A DNA stretch of 12,815 bases from CAYWNA01 sp964459305 (lineage in GTDB: Bacteria; Planctomycetota; Planctomycetia; Pirellulales; Pirellulaceae), in the NCBI GenBank assembly GCA_964459305.1, contig CAYWNA010000333.1:1-12815 (forward strand), given 5' to 3'. The notes beneath the pieces are model-generated. The model made no database searches and was not told where the DNA came from. It was given only the letters and a program-made list of their open reading frames with translations. This document shows, piece by piece, positions 6,573-12,815 of the stretch (position 1 is its first letter; every line of letters begins with the position of its first letter). A program made the translations under genes and the position numbers.

Positions 6573-8108
6573 ATGAACCGGCGAGATTTCTTGGCAACAG
6601 GTCTGGGAGCGATTGTGGCGGGCGCTGCAACGGAGGGAGTACTCATCGCAGCGGATTCGCCCGATGACAGCGCGCGAGCCGGTGGAGCAGGTGACATCCC
6701 CCTCCATCCCCGCGACGTCAAACTCTGCGTGAAACCCGTGATGACCAACGTCATCCATTCTGCTGAATGGCAGGGGCCGTGCCGGTGGAATTCCGTGACT
6801 CCAAAGGTCGAGAGGGCGAATGCCGAGCGGCGTTTTGCCGAGTGGTCGAAACAGCTCAAGACCAAGGGCCTTGGCCGAGCGGAAGAGGTACGTCTGCTGG
6901 AGCCGGCCCACGTGACCTTTTCCGAAGACTGGGTGCTCAAGCCCGATCAGATCGCCAAACTCACCCCCGACAGCCGCCAGACGGATGTCTATTTCATTTA
7001 TCCGTCCGGCAACTCTCGCGCGTCGTACGAGATCGGCGACATGTTCAGCAGGCCAATCGTGCTGAACGGTCTCGGTTGCCGGAATATCGACATTGCCGCT
7101 TTCACGCTCGCCAAGGGAAACGAGGTCCATCTCGCCGGCGAAGACATGGATCTGCCGAAGTTGCTCTCGCTGTTGCGGGCCAGGAAGGTTTTTCGCCAGA
7201 CGAACGTCCTCTATCCGACCAACGGCGTCGCGCCTTTTTCGGTGGGCAATCCTTGGGACTTCGAAGATCTTCAGAAGCGGCTCGGCGTGGTCGTCAAGAA
7301 GATCCCGTACCGCGAGATGGCCGACGAGATGGAACGGCTGCTGGGCGATCGGGCCGAAGGCCAACGGGCGGAGCGCGCCGCCGCGGAGCTGGTCCGCAAG
7401 GCCGACAAACTGTTCCTCCAAGAGAACTTCGTCCTTCGCAGTATGGTCTTCGACCGGTGCATCAGGAACCTCATGGCCCGTCACGGGTGCAACTCGTTCA
7501 CCATCGACTGCTTCGAGTTCTGCCCCAGCTTGCTGCCGCAGAAATGGTTCGTGGTGCCCTGCCTGCAACTCGCCATGTTCGGCAACGAGGGGATCGCCGC
7601 AGCGTGCGAGGCGGATTTCGGAATCCTGCTGGCGTTGCGTTTGCTGATGAGCGTGTCGAACAAGTCGTGTCACCAAGGCAACTCGGACCCCCGGCCCGGC
7701 GGCACGTTTCGGATCAATCATAGCGCTCCGAGCATGAAGATGAACGGGCTGGACCAGCCGGATTTGCCCTATCAGTTGGGCCGGTTCGTCGAGCAGGGCT
7801 GGGGGACCAAGGTCGTCATCGATTTTCTCAACAACGAGGAGAAAACGGTGACCGTGGCCCGGGTCGATCCGACCGCCACGAAGCTGCTGGTACTCAAAGG
7901 CACGCTGGTCGGATCCAGCGGCTGGGGCAAGGACCTGATCGGCTGCTCGGTGGAGGCCGTCATCCAACCCCCTCCGGGCCAATCCCACGAGTTCATGAGG
8001 ACACGGATGATCTACGGCAACCACCTCCAGTGGGTCTACGGCGACTACACCCAAGAAATCAAGACCCTCGGCGAGATGCTCGGCCTGACCGTGGAAGTGT
8101 TTGCCTAA
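6573..8108 (+). CDS. Tat-exported L-fucose-isomerase-like protein
   Basis: This 511-residue protein starts at the ATG at 6573, preceded by AGGAG (6561-6565) at 7 bases. The N-terminus MNRRDFLATGLGAIVAGAAT is a twin-arginine signal, so the protein should be exported folded, probably with a bound cofactor. The body resembles the L-fucose isomerase fold. The C-terminal half carries the family-like blocks DCFEFCPS, PCLQLAMFGNEGIAAACEAD and FRINHSAPSMKMNG. Glu315, Asp348 and His383 are candidate metal ligands by analogy with the Glu, Asp and His that bind Mn in fucose isomerase; this assignment is inferred. The N-terminal half (DVYFIYPSGNSRASYEIGD) fits the nucleotide-like subdomain of these enzymes. 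A sugar ketol-isomerase normally works in the cytoplasm on free sugars, so Tat export is unusual. It may instead be a repurposed member that acts on an oligosaccharide. It is the first gene of the cluster, followed by a 186-base gap with a large hairpin. Confidence 0.8.
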   Translation: MNRRDFLATGLGAIVAGAATEGVLIAADSPDDSARAGGAGDIPLHPRDVKLCVKPVMTNVIHSAEWQGPCRWNSVTPKVERANAERRFAEWSKQLKTKGLGRAEEVRLLEPAHVTFSEDWVLKPDQIAKLTPDSRQTDVYFIYPSGNSRASYEIGDMFSRPIVLNGLGCRNIDIAAFTLAKGNEVHLAGEDMDLPKLLSLLRARKVFRQTNVLYPTNGVAPFSVGNPWDFEDLQKRLGVVVKKIPYREMADEMERLLGDRAEGQRAERAAAELVRKADKLFLQENFVLRSMVFDRCIRNLMARHGCNSFTIDCFEFCPSLLPQKWFVVPCLQLAMFGNEGIAAACEADFGILLALRLLMSVSNKSCHQGNSDPRPGGTFRINHSAPSMKMNGLDQPDLPYQLGRFVEQGWGTKVVIDFLNNEEKTVTVARVDPTATKLLVLKGTLVGSSGWGKDLIGCSVEAVIQPPPGQSHEFMRTRMIYGNHLQWVYGDYTQEIKTLGEMLGLTVEVFA

Positions 8109-8149
8109 GGCCCAACCTTAGGGCGGGCGAAAGAAGAAGACCAATATTT

Positions 8150-8238
<89 letters not shown>

Positions 8239-8294
8239 TCATCCAAGAGATGACGTTTTTGTTTCTGCACCGATCCTAAACGGGAAGGTGTCTG

Positions 8295-9809
8295 ATGAAA
8301 GGATCCGGGATGAGCCGGGAACGCCGCGTTTGTTTCTCGCTCTGTGGCTTTGCGTCTTTGTGCTTCAGCGCGTCTGTGTCTGTGTCTGCCTTGGGCGCCG
8401 ACGTCGCTGAGCGGTCCGTTTTCAAGACGGACTTCGATGGCGAACAGTCGCTCGAAGCGGGGGGCTGGCATGTGCAGGCAGACGACGGGCAGAGCCAATG
8501 GCGGGTGCGGGACGGGTATCTGGAGGTGGTCTGCCATCGTAGTCCGTACAAGGGCGGTCAGATTGTCAGACCGATCCCGGTCCTGAGGCAGGGTACGCTC
8601 GAGTTCGATGTCAAGTTTGCTGTCAGTGGCGGGTCCAACTACGACCACCTCTGCCTGGGATTTCGGTTGTACGGCCAGCAGACGGCGTTCAAGAAGATCC
8701 GCGGCCACACGTGGATGGGGTACGACCCCAAACGCAAGGAGCATTGGGACATCACCAACGACGTACCGCGCGGCCAATGGGTGCACCTGAGAGCGGCATT
8801 TGATGTGGACCGCAAACGCATGGTGTTCTACATGGGCGACGCACCGGACCCCCTCTACGTCTACGACCGGTTCGCCCCGGACCTGTCGGAAGACAAACGC
8901 CAACTGGAGTTCTTCAACTACGGTCTATGCAGTGGAACGATCACGCATCTGGTCGACAACATCGCGCTGCGTCAGGGCGTCCCATGGGGCGATGGGGCGG
9001 CCACTGAACGTGACAGGCTCATATTGTTCGAGGGCCCGTCCGCCGACCGATACCGGATCGCCGATTGCCTCGAACCCGCTTTCGGCAAGGACCGCATGAG
9101 CACCTACCAGGTGCTGTCGCGCGGGGCGGCCATCTTCCCGCGCAATCAGTTTGCCCTGGACCGCGTGCCCGGCCCCGATCGGCTGCGTCAGGCCGCGAGC
9201 ATTGTTCTTGTGGATGTGCCCGTCGGACCGGGCGATTGGTTTCCGCGCCGCGTGCTTGAGGAACTGCACGAGGCGGTCCGATCCGGCGCTGTGCTGTCCG
9301 TTTTCGGCGGCATGTTCGCGCTGGGCAAGGGGGCCTATCAAGGCACGCCGCTAGAAGAGCTGTTGCCGGTTCGGCTCGAAGGGAAGTGGCGTGTGAAGCG
9401 GTTCGCCCAACCCGAGCCGATCCGGGCCGCCTCTGCCAACTGGACCGCTGGCCCGGCCCAAGGCGAGCCTGCCGTACTCTGGTACCATGACGTCGAACTC
9501 AAAGATGCCGACACCACGGTCGTATTCCGGGCAGGCGGCAAGCCTCTGTTCGTGACGCGGCCTTACGGCAGAGGACAGGTCAATGTCTTCCTGGGCGCGG
9601 CAATGGGGGATTTTTTCACGAGTTCGGCGCGTGACGCGGCGAGCGGCGGGCGTCAGCCCGCTGATGGATCCGGAGGCTCACGCCCCCGGCTCGCCGAATC
9701 CTCCGCACGCTCGGAGTCAAACGCGACGCCGTTCTGGCTCTGGGACGGCTGGCCGGGTTGGGTCAGACGCATGGTTCAGATGGCGGCCTCGAAGAACGAG
9801 GAGAAATGA
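8295..9809 (+). CDS. Exported LamG-like / glutamine-amidotransferase-like fusion protein
   Basis: This is a 504-residue protein. The ATG at 8295 follows GGGAAGG (8282-8288) at 6 bases; an ATG at 8310 also has a plausible site. The N-terminus is a secretion signal ending near SALGA. Residues about 43-228 look like a concanavalin/LamG-like beta-sandwich (FKTDFDGE, YLEVVCHRSPYKGGQIV, GTLEFDVKFAVSGGSNYDH, ITHLVDNIALRQ), a fold that often binds or cleaves glycans. Residues about 240-440 resemble the class I glutamine-amidotransferase-like fold of planctomycete and verrucomicrobial exported proteins (LSVFGGMFALGKGAYQGTPL, then LEELLPV, and GRGQVNVFLGAAMGD). The usual nucleophilic Cys is absent, so amidotransferase activity is unlikely and a structural or sugar-binding role is inferred. 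Residues about 448-467 are encoded by a palindromic repeat (listed separately), after which the protein resumes with TPFWLWDGWPGWVRRMV. The stop codon lies 2 bases before the next gene. Confidence 0.72.
   Translation: MKGSGMSRERRVCFSLCGFASLCFSASVSVSALGADVAERSVFKTDFDGEQSLEAGGWHVQADDGQSQWRVRDGYLEVVCHRSPYKGGQIVRPIPVLRQGTLEFDVKFAVSGGSNYDHLCLGFRLYGQQTAFKKIRGHTWMGYDPKRKEHWDITNDVPRGQWVHLRAAFDVDRKRMVFYMGDAPDPLYVYDRFAPDLSEDKRQLEFFNYGLCSGTITHLVDNIALRQGVPWGDGAATERDRLILFEGPSADRYRIADCLEPAFGKDRMSTYQVLSRGAAIFPRNQFALDRVPGPDRLRQAASIVLVDVPVGPGDWFPRRVLEELHEAVRSGAVLSVFGGMFALGKGAYQGTPLEELLPVRLEGKWRVKRFAQPEPIRAASANWTAGPAQGEPAVLWYHDVELKDADTTVVFRAGGKPLFVTRPYGRGQVNVFLGAAMGDFFTSSARDAASGGRQPADGSGGSRPRLAESSARSESNATPFWLWDGWPGWVRRMVQMAASKNEEK
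9637..9696. repeat. Palindromic repeat inserted in frame within a coding region
   Basis: CGGCGAGC (9637-9644) pairs with GCTCGCCG (9689-9696). Between them lie a perfect hairpin GCGGGC-GTCA-GCCCGC (9646-9661) and a second, imperfect one (GGAGGC-TCAC-GCCCCC, near 9672-9687). The two halves are inverted, diverged copies of one module (GGCGAGC, then GGGCGT, then AGCC). The outer-arm-to-outer-arm length is 60 bases, a multiple of three, so the reading frame of the surrounding gene is kept. The encoded peptide (GGRQPADGSGGSRPRL and flanks) is low-complexity. The left module recurs at 12423-12458. Confidence 0.75.
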
Positions 9810-9811
9810 GT

Positions 9812-12400
9812 ATGCGGCACAAGACGATCGGTTTGGCGCTAGGCGTGAGTCTGTGGATCGTTTGGCCGGATGCTGCGGCCGGCGCACTCACGGCCAAGCA
9901 GGACGTGGTCGGCGTAACGGTTACGACTGCATCATACGAGGTGCACCTGGCCGCCGAACAAGGCTATACCGTGACGGAAATCACAGACCGGCTTAGCCAT
10001 CGAACGCTCAAAGTGCGCAGTGCCGGGCTGGAAGTCGTTGAGGAGCGGGAACGTCGCAAGTGGACCGGGGCCGGCTTTGGCTCACCGACCATACATCGCG
10101 AATCCAACGCCCAGGCCACGTGCGAACTGACGCGCAATGAGGGCACGGCCACGTGCACGGTGCGCTGGGCCAGCCCGGCCGCCCAGGTCGAGAAGACGAT
10201 GGTCTTCCAGGCCGACTCGCCAGCGATCACCATTCAGTACCGTCTTCGCGTGAGCCGCGCGTTGGAGCAGATCGTCTATGCGCTGTATGTGCTGGACGTC
10301 CCAATGCGGCTGAAGGCCCGGTTCTACCCGGAGCAGAGGCGTCAAGAATCACGCGAGCCGGTCGAGGCGTACTTCACACCGGCCCCGGGCTACGCGTACG
10401 CTCACGACGGCAAGACTGGCGTGGGCGTGATCGCGTACGGCGCCGGGGCGCTGGCCCGCTCGGTGTTCCCTGGTGCCAATACGACCTACCTGGGCTGCAC
10501 AACGGAATCCCTGCGATGGAAGTCCCTCCCGTATGAACTGAGCTTCCGGACGAGCATCATGGTGGGCCTGCAACCCGACGCCGTGGCCGCCCTGTACCGC
10601 CGAGACGCGCAGCTCCTGAAGCCGGTCGAAGTCGCGGAGTTGGACGTGGAAAAGCTGATCTACCGCTACGGCCAGAAGGGGCGGGCGAGCATCGTGCTGC
10701 GCAACAACACATCGCAAGACCAAGCCGTGACAGTCGAGGCGCACATCGAGGGCGGTATCCAGGACGTGCGCAAGCTGCCCGCACAGAAGGTGGACTTGAA
10801 AGCCGCGTCAGACACAAAGGCCGAGATCGGATGGCCCCCGTGCGGTGAGTACGGCTTCACGCTGACCGTCAGCGTACTCGACGGTAACGGCCAGTTGCTC
10901 GACACGGCCCGCGAGTACTTTGCCGTGGCGGATCATTTCATGCGGGTCGGACAGATGAGCGTATGGAACGCCGGTTGGATGCGCTACCCGTACCTGATCC
11001 CCGGCAAGGTAGAGCAAGCCAAGCGGGCTTATCAGGGCATCATTGAGTACTACTGCTGGGCCCCGGACCAGGTATTCGACCTGACGCCCGATACGGAGAC
11101 TTTCGAGCCGCACACCGAGTCCCAGGGGGCCTATCGCACCGAGTTGACTCGGACTTTCGTGAAGGACCTGGTCCGTACGGCCCACCAAAGCGGCCTACGC
11201 GTGCTGGCCATGGACACGGGCTTCTGCAGTTTGCATGGCGCGCTCACTCATCCGGAGCGAGTGAAGTACACCGAGGACGGGCAGATCTACCTGTACAACG
11301 GCAGAATCCACGACGGCCGACGCTTCAATGCCGTGGGCGCACACCTCTTTACACCCGAAGCCACCACGGCGTGGGCCAACGAGATGTGCGCGTCGGTCGA
11401 CATGTTCGGCTGGGACGGCGTACGTTTTGACTGGAACTTCATCCCCATCGCCCCGCAGGACCCGCTCTACGCGGCAGAGGCTGGTCGAAAAGAGAAGGGC
11501 GTCTACCGTCAGGCGGCCGAGACGTCCTGGTACACGCACGACGGTGTGTCGGCGCATGATCTCTTTCCCGATCCAGACCAGACGGCGGCCGATTTGTGCT
11601 CGCTCTATCGACGCACGGTGCACAAGCAGCATCCGAACTTCATCTACAACGTCAACTTCTCGGCCACCGACGGCCAATGCGATGACTTCCCCAAGTATAC
11701 CAAGGCCAACTGCACGGATGCCGGCATCCAAATGGAATGCTTGCTCAACGTCACGACCCAATACCCAACGTGGCAAGCGTGGGCGAATATCCTGACCAAG
11801 GGTCTGCGCCTGGTACGTCCCTACCGTGCGCAGCCCTTTGTGGGCTGGATGCGTCACTACGCCCCAGGCGGCATCGCGCACCGCAACCTGCACTACGTCA
11901 TGATGGCCTCCGGCTTCACCTGGAACGGCCCGGCCGGCCCGCGCCACTCGATCGACGACACATACAAGCGGTTCCGGCACGCGACGCGCTTTGCCGAGTA
12001 TTTCTACGACCCAGACTTCCGGTCTCGCGCCGACACCGACCACGGCCTTGACGTCACAGGCGATGGCGTGGATCGCGTACTTTGGGAGCCCTTCGTGTTC
12101 ACGCGCGACCGAGAAGGGCGACGCGAGTGGCTGGTCCACTTGGTCAACCTGCCCGCCGCCGACCAGATCATCATGCACCACGAGGCCCCCACGCCCAAGC
12201 GCAACCTGACGGTAAGCGTCAAGACCGGCCCGAATGAAATACCCGTCGCCTGCTGGCTCCTCGTCCCCGATCCGCATCCGCACGCAATCGCGCTGCGCCA
12301 TGAAGTGGACACGTCCGCCAACGCGCGAATCCACGTGCCAGAGCTGCGATCCCTGGGCAGCGTCGTTCTGACACTGCACCATAGACGCAGCGTGAAATAA
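9812..12400 (+). CDS. Large exported glycoside-hydrolase-like protein (GH66-like barrel)
   Basis: This is an 862-residue protein. The ATG at 9812 lies 8 bases after GAGGAG (9798-9803). The alternative ATG at 9806 overlaps the previous stop codon but leaves only 2 bases to the site. Either way, translation is probably coupled to the gene before. The N-terminus is a secretion signal (MRHKTIGLALGVSLWIVWPD) cut after AAAGA. Residues about 27-375 are beta-rich (TASYEVHLAAEQGYTVTEIT, RASIVLRNNTSQDQAVTVEA). Residues about 380-760 look like a (beta/alpha)8 glycosidase barrel. Candidate catalytic residues are Asp540 in GWDGVRFDWNF, at a typical strand-4 nucleophile position, and Glu642 in DAGIQMECLLN; both are inferred. 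The tail (WLVHLVNLPAADQI, RSLGSVVLTL) is the C-terminal beta-domain common in such enzymes. The closest named family I can suggest is GH66-like (dextranase/cyclodextran-forming) or the related alpha-amylase superfamily, without certainty. The substrate is unknown. Confidence 0.72.
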   Translation: MRHKTIGLALGVSLWIVWPDAAAGALTAKQDVVGVTVTTASYEVHLAAEQGYTVTEITDRLSHRTLKVRSAGLEVVEERERRKWTGAGFGSPTIHRESNAQATCELTRNEGTATCTVRWASPAAQVEKTMVFQADSPAITIQYRLRVSRALEQIVYALYVLDVPMRLKARFYPEQRRQESREPVEAYFTPAPGYAYAHDGKTGVGVIAYGAGALARSVFPGANTTYLGCTTESLRWKSLPYELSFRTSIMVGLQPDAVAALYRRDAQLLKPVEVAELDVEKLIYRYGQKGRASIVLRNNTSQDQAVTVEAHIEGGIQDVRKLPAQKVDLKAASDTKAEIGWPPCGEYGFTLTVSVLDGNGQLLDTAREYFAVADHFMRVGQMSVWNAGWMRYPYLIPGKVEQAKRAYQGIIEYYCWAPDQVFDLTPDTETFEPHTESQGAYRTELTRTFVKDLVRTAHQSGLRVLAMDTGFCSLHGALTHPERVKYTEDGQIYLYNGRIHDGRRFNAVGAHLFTPEATTAWANEMCASVDMFGWDGVRFDWNFIPIAPQDPLYAAEAGRKEKGVYRQAAETSWYTHDGVSAHDLFPDPDQTAADLCSLYRRTVHKQHPNFIYNVNFSATDGQCDDFPKYTKANCTDAGIQMECLLNVTTQYPTWQAWANILTKGLRLVRPYRAQPFVGWMRHYAPGGIAHRNLHYVMMASGFTWNGPAGPRHSIDDTYKRFRHATRFAEYFYDPDFRSRADTDHGLDVTGDGVDRVLWEPFVFTRDREGRREWLVHLVNLPAADQIIMHHEAPTPKRNLTVSVKTGPNEIPVACWLLVPDPHPHAIALRHEVDTSANARIHVPELRSLGSVVLTLHHRRSVK

Positions 12401-12422
12401 CCCTAGCGTTGCAGACCTTCCC

Positions 12423-12458
12423 GGCGAGCGGCGGGCGGCGGGCGGTTAGCCCGCTGAT
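12423..12458. repeat. Half-copy of the palindromic repeat after the glycoside-hydrolase gene
   Basis: GGCGAGCGGCGGGC (12423-12436) and AGCCCGCTGAT (12448-12458) are identical to 9638-9651 and 9655-9665. Between them the 3 bases GTC are replaced by 11 bases rich in GGCGGGC, so the copy has an internal expansion. It contains its own hairpin, GCGGGC-GGTTA-GCCCGC (12438-12454), and lies 22 bases after the stop codon at 12400. It could serve as a transcript 3' end. The inverted second half is not found. Confidence 0.7.
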
Positions 12459-12550
12459 ATCATGGCCAACTCGTATCCGTCAGCTTGTCGGGAAACGTCA
12501 CCTACCGTGAGATCTGTGAGCATTGAGCAACTGTCCAAATCCGTCGGAGA

Positions 12551-12574
12551 ATCAGGGGCCTCACGGCCCCCGAT
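12551..12574. terminator. Hairpin between convergent genes
   Basis: ATC-A-GGGGCC (12551-12560), loop TCAC and GGCCCC-C-GAT (12565-12574) form a stem of 9 pairs with one mismatch. It is 8 bases beyond the sulfatase stop codon (12583) on the minus strand and about 150 bases after the plus-strand gene. No clear T-run is present on either side, so a bidirectional terminator is inferred from position and stem strength. Confidence 0.45.
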
Positions 12575-12582
12575 CGCCTTTA

Positions 12583-12815
12583 CTAGCGTTCCTTGTAGTC
12601 CTTCCCATTGAGGCTGCGGGTGACGGAGAGTTGCCAGTTCGCCAAACCGGTCTGCATCTGCTCAATGCGTGCTTCGTGCTCGGGGCTCTTGGCCAGGTTG
12701 GTGGCTTCCATCGGGTCTTTCACCAAGTTGTAGAGCTCGAAACTGACGTCTTCCTTTTCCTTGCGGTGCAGCTTCCAGGGCCAGTCGAGCCAGGCGGCGT
12801 GGCCGATGAACTTGT
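12583..12815 (-). CDS. Sulfatase, C-terminal part
   Basis: The minus strand is open from the right edge to a TAG at 12585-12583, giving the last 76 residues. They read KFIGHAAWLDWPWKLHRKEK, then FELYNLVKDPMEATNLAKSP, then a helix and the end NGKDYKER. The FELYNLVKDPMEATNLA block is the C-terminal signature of the arylsulfatase family, in which the Glu-Leu-Tyr-Asn-Leu segment packs near the substrate pocket. The catalytic C/S-x-P-x-R motif lies outside the window, so activity cannot be judged. Sulfatases release sulfate from sulfated polysaccharides, usually in the periplasm. It is convergent with the carbohydrate cluster and may share its substrate. Confidence 0.9.
   Translation of the reverse strand, partial: KFIGHAAWLDWPWKLHRKEKEDVSFELYNLVKDPMEATNLAKSPEHEARIEQMQTGLANWQLSVTRSLNGKDYKER

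Noticed and set aside
6552..8054. 500-codon open frame on the minus strand
   Set aside because: It is antisense to the isomerase-like gene, and its composition reflects codon bias on the other strand. No family-like blocks were seen.
11195..12382. 395-codon open frame on the minus strand
   Set aside because: It is antisense to the glycoside-hydrolase-like gene, lacks a ribosome binding site of note and shows no protein-like motifs.

Overview
The window looks like bacterial chromosome from the PVC group, most likely a planctomycete. The evidence is inferential: GC-rich DNA, long gene-poor intergenic stretches, several exported or lipid-anchored proteins of unknown function, a sulfatase, enzymes with F5/8-type C (discoidin-like) and LamG-like domains, a twin-arginine-exported sugar-isomerase homologue, and palindromic repeats resembling those scattered through planctomycete genomes. 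There is no plasmid, phage, CRISPR or transposase gene.

Layout. Bases 2-1396 (+) are the 3' part of an alpha/alpha-toroid glycosidase-like gene with a C-terminal discoidin-like domain. Bases 1397-2545 hold no intact gene. They contain a small hairpin, a 9-bp tandem repeat, a 17-bp direct repeat whose copies start 45 bp apart, and on the minus strand a frameshifted remnant of a small conserved hypothetical gene (about 1720-2026). A lipoprotein gene of unknown function (3766-2546, -) is divergent from an exported App1-like (DUF2183) HAD phosphatase gene (4085-5281, +), which has a readable promoter and ribosome binding site. Bases 5282-6572 are again without a gene but rich in inverted repeats, and include the decayed 3' half of a CAU-anticodon tRNA on the minus strand (5981-6023).

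A compact plus-strand cluster follows: a Tat-exported L-fucose-isomerase-like protein (6573-8108), a LamG-like protein fused to a glutamine-amidotransferase-like domain (8295-9809), and a large exported glycoside-hydrolase-like protein (9812-12400). The last two are 2 bases apart and probably translationally coupled. A sulfatase gene enters from the right on the minus strand (12815-12583). With the glycosidase at the left edge, this is an accessory carbohydrate-processing region; export of most products suggests work on sulfated or complex glycans outside the cytoplasm. The substrate cannot be read from the sequence.

The most unusual signals are palindromic: an 89-base hairpin between the first two cluster genes, and a 60-base palindromic element inside an open reading frame (9637-9696) whose half-module recurs just after the last cluster gene (12423-12458). 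The in-frame insertion resembles the behaviour of palindromic elements known inside Rickettsia genes.
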